Shown: positions 48,303-61,500 of the stretch, one piece after another | Layout of the letters: each line of letters starts with the position of its first letter | Numbering within the stretch: the stretch's first letter is position 1 | Program-made: the position numbers and the translations under genes | From: Nematostella vectensis | Lineage: Eukaryota; Cnidaria; Anthozoa; Actiniaria; Edwardsiidae | DNA: 64,000 bases | Assembly: GCF_932526225.1 (NCBI RefSeq) | Contig: NC_064035.1 | Span: forward strand, 19,333,969 to 19,397,968 | Direction: 5' to 3' | Notes under the pieces: model-generated | Told to the model about the DNA's origin: nothing | Seen by the model: the letters and a program-made list of their open reading frames with translations, nothing else | Database searches by the model: none

Positions 48303-51162
48303 AGGCAGTGATGTTTTCGTTCTTCTGGCACGCCCGATGGCCAATATGTCTCTTACCATTGTTCGCAAGTCGCTTGATTTTAACACATTCACTTTTCTTT
48401 GTGTATATTTCTATAGTTTTATTTTCGTTGTTGTACATAGCAAGAGTTAGGCATGACCAAACTGCAAAACAAGCGGAGGCGAATTCAGAAACCTTACAGG
48501 ACCCCCGACACTGCTGACATATGAGCAAAACATGTCCAGATCCCCTATGAAGAGTGTTTAGGTTAATATTTCATTAATAATTTGGCTACAATTAGCTTGT
48601 CTGATACCCAGAATATCTTATGGGGATAAGCCCTTTAAGCAAGCCATACGTGGGTCTTTTTTGTTCTCTACCAAGGAACAGAATAAATTTAAAAGAAAAA
48701 AGATTCTGCAACGATAAATATAAAACGTGAGATTCCTAAAGATGGAATCTCACGTTCTCTAAAAGGCATCCATCCCCTCCCCTATCCCGAAAAAATGATA
48801 TAAAAGTGTTGAAAGCAAGACAAGGAGGCGTTATGATGTGCGTCGTTATGTGTATGATTGCAAATGTAAGGAGCAATGAGTGATTCATCGAGTACGTTCA
48901 TAATCCTTTTTCATAAAAACGTTCAGCCAGAGATTTCGCCAAATACTAAGAACATGCCGAGGGTCGGTAGCAGCAGTTGCTTTTCAAGTGTGATGTGTTC
49001 CTATAATACAGAATCATTCTCTTGACAATAACAAACTTCAATATTTTTATTGATCATTTGTTTAATTCTCTTCTAATAGTTGATTTGGTACTATACTTTT
49101 ATATACTTAAAATTTATAAGAACACACTTAAAAACATTTTTATAGCCTTAAAATACTCCATATAAGAGTGAATCGTACTACGCGCAGAATCGAATTGCCA
49201 CCCGAGAATCGAAAAGCATGTTTTATTTCGACGAGCATATTGCTTGCAGAGGAAGTAAGAATAAACAAAGAATTTTCCTGATTAAAAATCGGCTCTGCCT
49301 GAATCGATACTACTACGCAAAAGCAATTATTCCGGACCCCACCCTACTGCGTTCTTCCGTTCTTACATTACGCAATCCTATCCACAGGCCCCTTGCGGAG
49401 TCATTCCGATGCACAAGAACCAAACAAACGGAGCAATCTTCCGGTTCGAGACTAGAACCACCGCTTTCAAGTGCTGAAGCTTATAGACAAGAGTGCTGCA
49501 AGACTTGAGGGTCCAAAGGGACGGTAAGTTTTATCAGGTTAAGTTAGGGTAGGAGGTAATATCGTGTTTTATCAAACAAGTGTGGTATTCAGCGATGACT
49601 CGCGGATTGCCGTTTCCGTTCGGTAGGATGTGTAACGCGGGGAGGGGCTTTATTTGAGGTCAAAACATACTCATCACTTCTAGAAGCTATAAAAGATCAA
49701 TGTAAAAGAATCTTGTCATTATTAGAAAAGCTTGTAAAAGTATCGAGCCACATTAACACGAAGTTATTACAAAGCGAACTCACGCGACCGTATAACAAAT
49801 GGCACCAAGTATTGCACGAGTAATCTTGTAAGTCAGGTAATTAGTTGTTCATTTGATCACTTTGTGGCATTATCCCGTGCTATATTTTATAATTTATACG
49901 TTAATATTTTGGCTCATGGATTCATAATTAGCTGGTTGTTCTGTCACTGTCGCGTTACCGGGATAAGAGCGTTCTTTTCTGAGTGAGAACTTTAGATCTC
50001 TATCTATTCTGTAGCAATTCGATATGCGTTTCATCGAATCAGTACGCCGACTATGGCCGATCTGTCTTGCGGCTTTCAGCTGGTTGTGTGATTCGAATGT
50101 AGAATAAGGACATAATATCACTTTGACAGCATTACTGCACTGTTCGTTGTCATGTTACGATGCGTTTCATCGCTTTGGAAGCGGCGAGCAAGGTTTGTTG
50201 AGACGGTTCCTGTTGGAAATGAATTCAGACATTGCGTTATGTTCGATTCAAGTGTCTGGCTTGAGCAATAGTGATTATTTACTTTCTTCAATACCATAAA
50301 TACTTACCCTTTCTTATAGTATTGATTTGTGACATCAATAATATTTTCACATGATTTGTGTGAAGTAGTTTAATAGTGTATAATACCTGTTTGTGATGAC
50401 TGTTTTTAAACTGTGAATTCTAATGTTTTTGTTAAGAGTTGTCAAATTGTGCTTTACTATGTCATCAATGGCTTTCACAGCCGGGTGCCAAAATTTTAAA
50501 CTTGCTTGTTATTTATTGGAAAACTGCACCATATACATCATTGTATTTATAGGACTTCAAATTAAATATTCGGTAAGATTTCAAGTAATAAAACAAGAAA
50601 AATAAATTTCGAGGGGCATAAAGGCTTGAAGTATCGGATAAATTGCTAAAACACTAAAATCTTGTAGTTTCAGTCATTTATAAATCCTCTAAACATCAAT
50701 TTTAGGAGGCAAAAGGCAAAATTTGGGGACATCCCCCTGCCTTTATAAATAATTCTCAAGGCTACCCCTAAAGCTGGCTTGCGAAAGTGCAAAACGATTA
50801 TTTTTCATATGTCATTGGGTAAATATTTTGTTTTAATGTGATGGCATACAAAAATGAAAAAATGACTTGAAAATTTTATTGTACTGGAAATTTTTTTAAC
50901 CATGCTGCTACCATAATTCAGCAAAGAAAAATCATGTTATTTTCTAAATTAATTCTCCTTTTCTGACTAAAATGAAAATTTGACTTGCCAATGGAACAAC
51001 TCTTCAGATAATGGCATATGATATATCAAATAATAAATGATTCAAACAGTCTAATGGCTTGTTGAAGTGATGATATCACCCACACCTGCTAGGGGTATTA
51101 CTTTTAATCTTAAATTTACCTTTGATCAAGAGCTAATTGTTATTTTAATTTGATAATTGGAA

Positions 51163-52164
51163 CAGGGTGGTGAAGAGTATTTTCGTGATTCATGATTGAC
51201 CCTAAATTTAACCTGTGATTCGTGAAAAGCCTAAAAATAAACCTGTGATTCGTGATTGAGTACTCTATCGTGATCCGTGATTGGGGTATTTTTACTTTCG
51301 TGACTCGTGATTTCGCATGGCTAAATTCGTGAAAGGTGACCGTTGACGCCGACAATAATTAAAAGACGAATACATGTAAGAGATTTCCAAATAAACATGA
51401 CCTTTGTTTAGATTGTTGACCTCTTGCTGTGCTAGTTTAATATACGATGTATCAAGTGTCTTAGTTTGTGTGACACTACTCCACCAATACTTGACAGCAC
51501 TATTGTTTTATCTTAAGTATGATTGGTTAAGTAACATAAATCCAGGTCAGTTTTGATGGACTCGTCAAACGCTAATGGTAGTCCAGTAAATTTTTGAAGC
51601 TGGCATTGTTGCATAAACGTGGCGTATTTACAAAGATCTCGACTTATACCTTGCATTGTGGATGGAGGAGAGTTCTGATCCTAGCGTCAAAGTTATTTTG
51701 ACGTTCTACTTAACTCAGCAAGAGAAAACAGAGACAAAATCTGCTGTAGTACACAAGGAAAAATTTAATGTCCCCTTGTCGATCGAGAAGCATAAAGTAT
51801 TTGAAGTATTCAAGAAACATCTGATTTCATTTACAACACTGAAGGAAATTGCCCTTAGTAAAGGTCTTGGGGCAAATCCCGAAGTAACAGTCGCAAGAAT
51901 ACAGAAGGGAGGCGCCTCGATTGAAGCATGTAGTATAAGGATAAGTGGATCAACCGCAGCGTTGTTCTATTATACAGATTTGTCGGTTAAACTGCATTGA
52001 ATGCACTGAATCTCCAAGTGATTGTATATTTAAATCATATATTCATGAGAAAAGCAAAAGTTAAAACGGTGATTCGTGAAAGCTTCTTTTTTAAATTCGT
52101 GATTCGTGAAAGTCTGAAAAATAACTTCGTGATTCGTGATGGGCCCCCCCTCTTCACCACCCTG
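51163..52164. mobile_element. 1002-bp DNA-transposon-like element with perfect 15-bp TIRs
   Basis: The left end CAGGGTGGTGAAGAG and right end CTCTTCACCACCCTG are exact inverted repeats. TTGGAA lies directly outside both ends (51157-51162 and 52165-52170), a 6-bp target-site duplication. Inside each end are several direct copies of TTCGTGATTCGTGA. The perfect ends and intact duplication suggest a recent insertion. Termini starting CAGGG occur in hAT-like elements, which normally make 8-bp duplications, so the superfamily is open. Confidence 0.88.
51662..52000 (+). CDS. Small ORF carried inside the 1002-bp element
   Basis: Opens with ATG at 51662 and ends at a TGA at 51998-52000, giving 112 residues with a normal amino-acid mix: a beta-rich start (SVKVILTFYLTQQEK), a central KHKVFEVFKKHLISFTTLKE and a C-terminal ARIQKGGASIEACSIRISGS. 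No transposase or other family is recognised. It spans the centre of the element between the subterminal repeats, the position of cargo or of a captured host exon. Whether it is expressed is unknown. Confidence 0.45.
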   Translation: MEESSDPSVKVILTFYLTQQEKTETKSAVVHKEKFNVPLSIEKHKVFEVFKKHLISFTTLKEIALSKGLGANPEVTVARIQKGGASIEACSIRISGSTAALFYYTDLSVKLH

Positions 52165-52595
52165 TTGGAAGCCTTTATGTGTCAAAAAAAGAGACAGATA
52201 TAAAGTGCTTGAGATCAATAAGTACATCCCTTTTAAAGGTACAATATTAGACGTTTACCCTAAACCTCACCCTTCGTGCTTATATAAAATGCCTATTTAT
52301 AACTTGATAGACAGGTTGATAAGGGTTCATGTAATAGTAAACAACCACAGTATAGGATAGCCCTAGTATAAGCGGGAGAGAGGGGAGGGTGTTGTATTTT
52401 TCACCCTTAGATTTTTTTAAGCATCATAGGCTTACGTTTGAGAAATAAAGAGGACACCTACAACACGGTGGCAGCTGTGGCGAGGGGGAGGGTGGGGGTG
52501 GTAGACAGATCTTTTATGAATCGTAGCATTTCTACATATACAGCTAAAAAAATAGTGTTTTTTCCTTATTCAGGTCACCCTCCCCTCCCGAAATA

Positions 52596-55500
52596 ATGGA
52601 TCTATCCCCTCCATGTCAAGAGAATGACAAAGAAACATCTCCAGGTGGGATTTCAGAGGAGAAGGCTGAAGAAAAAGGAGAAGTAATGGCAGAGAACACA
52701 CAAGCATCATCTATAGAGATGACAGAAGCAGAAAATGATGATGATGATGATGATGATATTGACAAAATGTTGAATGAGCTGCAAGGATTTCAAGATGTAA
52801 GTTTGATGAATACTGCAAGCCTTTTATATTGCTTGCATATCAAGGGATGATGAGTTGGGTGGGGTAACAGCATCATTATCTAATACCATGTCAAATCCAA
52901 GGGTTTGGTGCCGGACCTAGAAAAAAGCCCTGCTAATGGCTCCAAGAAATGTTTGCCCAAGGCATCACAGGTCTGAGATGCTAAGAAAATTGGGGGGGCA
53001 CATCCCAGTAGTGGATCTACAGGGGAGGGGTTGGGGGGTTAGGGGGTTTAACCCCCCCTTGGGCTGCCTTTTTATTGTTTTCATTGTGTCTGTTCATTCC
53101 AAAATCGGTACGAAGGTAAAATAATGACAAAAATTTTGGTTCAAACTGCCCCCTTGGCAAAAAGCTGGATCTGCCCCTGCAGTCATTTCCCTATAGTTTT
53201 TTTAAAGAACGGTAGAGGAGGGGCAATGGGGCATAAGCTACATTGGTTTAACACCAAAAAATCTCTCTACTAGGAGCTAGCTCATGAATCTGCTTTTGAT
53301 GATTCATCATCTCCAGAGGCAGCCCCAGAACTGCCATCCAAACCACTGGTATGTAAGTGCCAATGATATAAAGGCACCTGTAATGTAAGCAGCAGAGCTA
53401 TCTCTGAACGATTCTGGTGGTTATCTCAAAGTTTAAGTTCACAGTTAACTTCAGTTGTAGAGATACACCTAACATAATTTTCAGTGGGCCAGAGGCTTAC
53501 ACTGAATATTCGTCATATACCTATATACATTGCATTACAAATAAAAAAGGTGGAGAGAAAATGGTGATGCATCTTTATTACTTGCTGTAGATGAATGCCT
53601 TTCTGTAAATTTCTAAGTTCTGCACATTCAACAAGGTTTCCATTTCAGCTTTTTGTCTCTGAACATTTCAGTTTTCATTCAGCTTTTTTTCTTCGAAAAA
53701 GAAATAAAAAGTTTTATGAACAAATACTTGAATGGCTCTGTTCTCTCATTTCGCCATGAGAATGCTCACAAACCAATAAGCACAAAATTGATTCTGTTGA
53801 CAACAAATAGAGCATGAATGACAAATGTCAGAAGGCTGTTTTGTAATGGGTAATTCCTGGCAGGTTGTAAGTTAGTATTGAAAATTTGCTTTAATCTTCA
53901 TTTTTTAATCACCTTTTTCTCATTACTGTTGCTTTGTAACAGGATGAGTTTCGCTTCTCGTTAACAGCCATGGAAGGTAAGACTTTATCAGTAACTTTTA
54001 TTTAGTGAACTGACTTTCATAAGTGTCTTGTTCATTTCAATCATTTCTCCTAGCTTTTTTAGTTCTACTGATTCACAGTTCAAATGGTTTTGCTTGCATG
54101 ACACTAGCTTTATCAGTAAGAGAATTTTGTCAGTTGCATCTGGGAAGCTCGGTTGGCTAGAGAAGCTAATGTCAATCACATTATACGTTTCTCGCATCCT
54201 TATTGGCTAAATTTACAAAACTGTCAAGGTGGCCACGGTAGCGCGCATCGCAATGGGAGTAAATGGGTTTGGCAGTTTCCAGCCTCTGGGGCATGGGCTG
54301 GGAGCGCCATTGCTGCCTTTTATTCTTCACGTGATCTCACTTTACCCTAATTTCCTCCTCTTTGTTTATCACCGCTTTACTCTACTCCTAGTCCCCATAA
54401 TTGCGCAGTTTAAAGTATTCACAAGGCTTGATACTCAGTGAAATTAGTTGTTTATTAAAATACACGAAACTTGAAAGTTATTCTCTTCACGGCGAGTAAT
54501 TTTGTTTCCGTGAAAATTTAGTGAAATAAGGTGGTAGCCTATATCTGTCGCGGTCAGTCCGTGAATTACAGTAAAAATATCACGACTCCCATTGGCCTGC
54601 AGGGTGTGGCGTCTATTGCATTTTCACAGACTTTTTCATTTGGACTTAAATAAACCCACTCTTGCTTTTAATTTATTACTATCAAATGGTTATTGGGCAC
54701 GTCTTAAGGTGGACTGACATTTCAGTAAACATGCCTTAGTAGATCGTGCACCTGCATTGTGGAGAAACACTTCTCCTTGAGTCGTAACCAAACTTGAGTG
54801 CTGCCTGAGGCGAGACGCGAATACCTGAGAACAGCGAACATCGCGTCAAGTCATCTAGACATAGGGGATGGGCTGGGGGTCGAAGTAATCAAAACACAAC
54901 AAGATTTTAGGGTTAGTGCGGAGTTTCCGGCTTGCGCTCTTCGCAGCAGGCACGGCGTGACCATGAGAGGTTATCACATAATATTCGTGTTGCTTTTTTT
55001 TACAGTTGCGTTATCTTAAGTCAACATCACGTGGTATGTGAAGGTTTTAGGGGGAGTAAGTTGGTGCATTTAACGCGTGTGGGAACGGGGGGACAAGTTG
55101 CAGCCGACAAGGATGTTAACTAAACATACATCTTTTTTTTTTGGAGGATTACGTTTTGATCGCGCGGTTTTTCTCTATTTATTTTTTTTTCGATGCTAAG
55201 AAAATTACAGCTTTGTGCATAAGACAAGGTCCAGACTGGCTAGCTCTACGAGTTAAAATTACTAAGAATAGTGTAAATGGCTAAGACTAAAGCATAGAGA
55301 ACCAGGGGTTTATGCTCTAATTTTCCTTTCAACTTCCCCAATAACATTCGCGCATTTTATTCGAGAAGTCCAGACTGTCAATCAAATCGTGTCAATCAAA
55401 CAACATCGCATCTTTCGCCGCATCGGGAAGCCTGCGAACTAAAACAGCAAGTTCGCAATGCCACACACGGGGGATTGATATTATGTTGTGTGTGTACCTT

Positions 55501-58500
55501 ACGTCGCTTTGATAACACTGTATTACCCCAAGCTTATCCAATTGAAGAGTTCCCGAGTCGTTTATCTCCCTACTGTCGAAACTAATTGATAACTGGGCTA
55601 TTCCTGAGATAAGGGCTTATCAAGCGGTGTAATCTACCTGTCATATCCATTAAAGCTCGCATTATTCTGCTGCTCTTACGATGAAACTAATTAATTGTGG
55701 TCAAAGCGCGCTGTCTGCTATCTCAAGTGGCTCAGAGCGTGTACATCGAGCGCGGGGGGAATTCTGTGTTAGGAAGGAGGTGGATTGTTGACAGCCGACC
55801 ATGGAGGCCCCAAAGTATACAGGTACTTTCGAGCCTTGATCGCGTCCGTACAGTGTACCGATGCTTGAGGGGCTGTTGCCGCGCTTGCCTTAAAATAGCG
55901 ATATCGGAATCAGCGACTGTTCAGCTGTCGCTGAGTACTATTCATATCTCACACTTTTGCCTTGAATTCGTAAAACCTTCGTTATATCCAGATTCAAACG
56001 GCACGAGTGCGATTGTAATAGTTTATAGCGGAATGACGCGGTATTACTTTGACGTTTTTCTTATCCAACTTAGGCCTGCCACGTTTTGCAAAAGCAAAAA
56101 CTGAGAAGATACGAAATAAACGTTATCTTGTATTGTCGAAGCATATCGATTTGCTTATGATTTGTCTTCAGGCTGTCCAAGAGGTTTTTTTAGGTTAGGA
56201 TGTCTTATACTGAAGGATTTGGGTGTACAGTGCAGACGTTTGATCGATTAACTATTAAATCATAGCGTTTTGTTCTTCCTCGCCCAGTGTAATTAACCCC
56301 ATGTCTAACTCGGGAGATTTACATGTATTTCAAGTGAGAAATGTTAGTAATTAATACTCAATCATATTTATCTTGGTTTTTCTGGAAGCATGTTTTTTCT
56401 CTGAACGCTAACTGAATATTAATATAAATTCTGCTAGTGAATTCCGCTACTAGTGAATCGGTTTTTCTTCTCTATCCACAAGTTTGTTGATGCATGGGCC
56501 TTGCTTTACGGTCAAATGATGCGTGATTTTTATAATAGCGAAGTATAATATACACTTTCTAAATTATCTTTTAACATACTACACACAGTAAAACACTCCA
56601 CTCTTGGCATAAATTCACAGTTACTACAGCTGTTTACAGAAGGCATGTCGCAAAGAAAGCGGTTCTTTTGTTTCCACAGAACATAACATTAGTGGTTTAG
56701 ATTATTTTCTAATAAATCTAAGAAAGGGCAGTTTAATTAATTGGTATTTATTTTAACTATTTTTATCAGGTATATGCCAATTTGGTAAAACAAATAAGGT
56801 TCTTTCAAAGTTTTTTCTATTTATCCCTTTGTGTCAGTTTTTATTCAAACGTTATATTTTCTTACACCAGCCAATTCTATAAATTCTATCATATACCAAG
56901 TTATTTCATCCTAAAAATCCAAATCTTTACCTTGAAAAGAAAAAGAAAATCTGAAAGAAACAACCACCGTCAAAAAGGGTGCCTTTTTTATTTTTGGTCA
57001 CATTATGTCAGAAATTTTCTGATCAGTATGCGGATTGGGGTAAAATAATTCTACTACTCGTTCCTAGTTTCTTGAGCTGTGTCTTAAAATGCTGCTTAGT
57101 AATATTTTAATCTAGAATTCGTAACTACAAAACGAGTTAGTGCTTCGGACCAAACTGATAAAAAAATGAAAATAATAATTAAGGCAGTCTGGTTTGCTCA
57201 GTGACATAGTAAACATGATTCAATGATAAGCAAACAAGAGACTTGTGGTTAGGTACCACTTGCAAAAGCGAGAGAAAGGAGAAATGAAAAAGTGGGGGGA
57301 AAAACCCAAAAGCGGTTTGATTTATCACTTCGGATGTCTCACAATCATCGACTAACTTCCGCTAAAAGCCTTGAACAGACAAGTTGGCTTGTGTGGTTTT
57401 TGTAGGTAAAAAAAGGTCATTTTACTGCTGAAAACTAGGTCGTATTTTTCTAAGAAAAGAATAGATATTAGTTCCTCTCTTTAGTCACGCTGCTACGATG
57501 TAATATTCAAGTATCAAGTTACATTCAGTTCCTTTTAGGCTATTGTCTTTTACACTTATCCCTAGTGGAGTTATGTTAAGGTCGTGACACACAGATCTAT
57601 TTCAAAGACGAAAGAAATACCCAACTTCCATATAAGTTACGCCTTCGGCTGATGCGCAGTATAGCTATAATCTCTGAGCACTTTTACTCGCATGTTGTAA
57701 GAAGCGTAGAGATAAAACACTTCATAAGTGTCAAGAGTTGTGCCGAATTGATAACATATTGGCCGTATCCCATGTTGCAGACTCGGGCGAAGTCGATCTC
57801 GATGCCTTGTTGGAAGATCTGTGTGTTATGGAGAAGGACCTAAATGCGAATAAGACAGAGAATGTGAACGATCCTACCCCTGCCATGGAACCCACGTTCC
57901 CAGTCAAACTGAACTCTCCGATCTCACCGACTGCCAAGGTAAGTTATGATAATAAGCAATGCGTCAAGTTTTGATCGGTTGTCGTGGTTGTCTTCTGATT
58001 AACTGATATTCTCGACCTTACTGTCAAAGACGTAGTCGTCATTATGGTGATTCATTAGCGATTTCAACACTAGAATTCGTCAATTAATTTAGTGCATTAT
58101 ATGGAACGCAGTCTTAACGCAGTAACTCACTCTGGCATAAAGCCATTTGCTCTCTACTCTACTTGCAGATCCGGTCATGTTTTCCGGTCTAATTTCATCA
58201 GCCAACCAATCTTTATTGGTTTTTATCCGTTTATTTTTTTCCCGCCATCATACTAGCCAAAATGAGTTTATTGTTCTATGCTAAAATCAAAAGGGAAAAT
58301 TTAAACACGAAATTCTCTCACCCGCAAAGTCTACCATAGACCGCAAACATGGCTTTTAAATTTCTATGTTCTTTGTTCTTTAAATGGAAGATTTAGGCTT
58401 TGATGAATTATATTTTAGAGTATAGAAAAAGATAGACCCATTATTAATTTTAATTTATTAAGTGACTTTTTATTTTAGAAGTCTAATTGAATCCTACGTA

Positions 58501-61500
58501 GTGTATTTTAATATAAACTTAAAAGTTTATAACACACATAATATTGCGTTTATAGTGCAAATTGTTTCTCTCGATCTCGTCCTTTAATGCTGCTGTTGTG
58601 TAGATTATATTTTTGTGGTTATTTGTTGTCTTCGTGCTGCGTCTTTGTGTTTTATCCTGGCATCTGATCCAATTACAGAGGTTTGCATGACACAACCTTA
58701 GATTCCTTGATAACAGCTCAAATTTTACGGCTTAAACAGTTTAAATCCTAAGTAAAGAATTACCAATTATCTCCCTCAACTGACTTCTCATTGGGACATC
58801 TCTTGTTTACAAGTACTGGGATATCTCTTATTTGCAATCCCTCCTCCACATTATGGTGTTTCGATTGTTTATATTTCCCGCCATTTGCTATCAATGGTTT
58901 GAATGCTTCGAATCAACATACGTCTGGGCATGTAGTTCTACAGTAGTGTTGTTTATGATAGCTGTATCGATGTTTGTAGTCCTAATCACGTACACACCTA
59001 CTTCAAATAAGGTTGCACTCGGAGAATCTTTGTCGTAACCCGCAGTGCTTCATGGGTATCAGATAAATAATAAAATCCAGGTTTCCAAAGCTGCAGAATT
59101 CTTGTTTATGTTCTTATGGTCATTCACACGACTTTCAGACACAAGGATTCAGCCGTTTATTCGCTTCCCATGAATCACCGCGTGTTCGACACATGGGTTC
59201 TCGGGTGCAGCCTTTTTTGAAATTAGTGTATTCCCAAACTTCCAGATACGACAACTGCTGTGCAGGGTGTGATGTTTTTAACGCTTTGTTCTTTCTACGC
59301 TTTCTGACGTCGTCTGTTTTCATGCTCATGTCTTTTTTGTTCTTTTTGTAGATATTTCTTTTTTTTTTGTTCCAGCTGTTGCCAATGCTGCTTTTAATCG
59401 TTTTTTACTTTCCTTATTGTTGTTGTCCTTTTCGTCGTCGTTGCCGTTGTCAGAATTTTGTTGTTAAAAGAATGATAATAACATTACTGATAATGTCGTT
59501 CCTCCGACTCCTGAGATATAGCGTAACAAAGAAGTGATTGGCGTCTTATGACTACCCTGGTCCGCTTGCAAGGTCCTTGTTATGTGCTGTTCACCTATAA
59601 CCTCTTTGACTATCAGAAAAAGGAATAAGAAAATAGCTATTATTATGCCATATCTACCATGATCGTGTTGACCTTTTAAGGGGGGGGGATGTGCTGTCGT
59701 TTGACTTTATCCCCTAAGACCATGTTGACAACATTCGTTTTGCTGTATTCACGATCACCATTTTGCCGTTGGGAAATTGTGAAAATATACGTAAATTTAG
59801 AAGGCAAAGCGCCCTTGTTATACCTGGGTTGCAGACTTACGAGAGCACAGATACACCTTGGTAGAGCCCAGGTGGCGCAGTTGGCAAAGCGTCTCTTTGT
59901 AGCGCCTGTGCCTCTCACCACAGGTTTCCCGGTCTCTTTGTAGCGCCTGTGCCTCTCACCACAGGTTTCCCGGTCGCTCTGTAGTGCCTGTGCCTCTCAC
60001 CACAGGGTTCCGGGTTCGATTCCCGGTTCCGACGTTTAGGGCCGTTTAAGTGTGATTTGCGAACGCTAGATTAAACGGCCCTAAACTCGAAAATAATCAT
60101 TTCATAGATGTTTATTTTAATAAAATACTTAAAAGTATCAAAGCATCTTTATTGGGATATTTCAACATTTGAAAGTTAAAAAAATACAGTTTAGAAGCGA
60201 TATTTTGAATACATATGAAAAGCCGTTAAAAGCTCACCACAGGAAGCCCATCATCCAGCCTTTCACCCGTACTCGCTCAGAGCTTGGGAGGCATGTGTTC
60301 TAACTGCAATGAAAGTGATAAGCGACTCCAGTTTAGTTGAATTTTTACAACTTAGTAGAGTCAAAGCATACCGCAGAATCCTCCCGCCGTGTCACCACGC
60401 ATTTTAGAGAGGAAGAGATTTCAGTGAGGCGTTTCTCTTTTGGAGATGACGTACCTTATGCGGTCAGGTTTCACCGTTGATAAGCCATGTTTGCATAACC
60501 ACAAAACCGATAAGCTAGTCTTAACCTGCCCACCAAAGTATTGATCGGTGTCCTAATCGCACAGTTAGAACATACAATACGTATGGATAACTGTCTTTTC
60601 TTTGTACAAATGTTTGTGGTGATTTGTGTATTTCTGGTAGAGTTCTGGCTGCTGTATAAATGTGCCTTTTCATGTGTATTGTGTTTGTCCAGATATCTGC
60701 CGATGTGCGTTCGCGTCTGGAAAGCGTCCAGGAAGAGTCCAAGGAGCTCACCCCGGTCAGTTGTACATTCAACTTTCACTTTAATTTCTCACTAGTCAAA
60801 GCTTTTGATTTTTGTGGAATTCTTTATAATCGGTAATCTAATTATTGTCTCTTTTTTTTTCTAGGAAGAGCAGCAAGAGCGAATAAAAGCAGAAAAAATA
60901 CGAATCGCGTTGGAAAAGCTTCGAGCTGCAAGGGTGAAGAAGGTATGGTTAAAGCCCTGCTTGTTGGATATCAAAGCACCCGTAAATTTCCCACCTTGTC
61001 CTTCCAGCTCGTGGTAAAAGTGTACAATGATGAGGACCCGACGTCTAAGACCATCGCCATCGACCAGACGTGGACCTCATGGGAAGTGTGCAAGAAGATG
61101 ATGAGAAAGAACGATGCTGAACCCGACCCCAACTGGGTACTGGTAGAAAGACTACCGGAACTTTGTATAGGTGCGTATTAATAAAAGGGTAAGGGCTGAC
61201 TCCAACTGGGTACTGGTAGAAAGACTATCTTTACCTTGTATAGGTGCGTGTTATCAAAAGGGTAGGGGTTGACTCCAACTGGGTACTGGTAGAAAGACTA
61301 CCGGAACTTTGTATAGGTGCGTGTTACCAAAAGGGTAAGGGTTGACCCCAACTGGACACTGGTAGAAAGACTACTGGAACTTTGTATGGTTGCTTGTTAT
61401 CAAAAGGTTAACCCAAACTTGATCTTCGAAGAAAGACTACCTTTACTTTGTATAGGTGCGTGTTATCAAAAGGTTAACCCAAACTTGGTCTTCGAAGAAA

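Larger units (their letters stand above)
48303..52595. other. Spacer between the P450 and the MRL gene
   Basis: Should contain the divergent P450 and MRL promoters. A possible non-coding first MRL exon could end at about 49523, where GGGACG|GTAAGT forms a good donor; this is a weak call. MRL exon 2 would then start after TTATTCAG at 52573. A transposon-like element occupies 51163-52164. I see nothing else. Confidence 0.5.

Noticed and set aside
48139-48528. Upstream extension of the P450 N-terminus through the CGTGC repeat
   Set aside because: The in-frame extension reads ARHGTTRHDTARHG, a translated pentanucleotide repeat; the ATG at 48246 directly precedes a normal membrane anchor.
49218-49508. 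96-codon ORF as a separate gene
   Set aside because: No homology seen. The region might be a non-coding first exon of the MRL gene because a good donor follows at 49524, but a coding role is not supported.
55697-56104. 135-codon ORF in MRL intron 3, with a tRNA-like CTCAAGTGGCTCAGAGCG
   Set aside because: The A-box-like start lacks a convincing B box at the right distance, no cloverleaf forms, and the ORF shows no known family.
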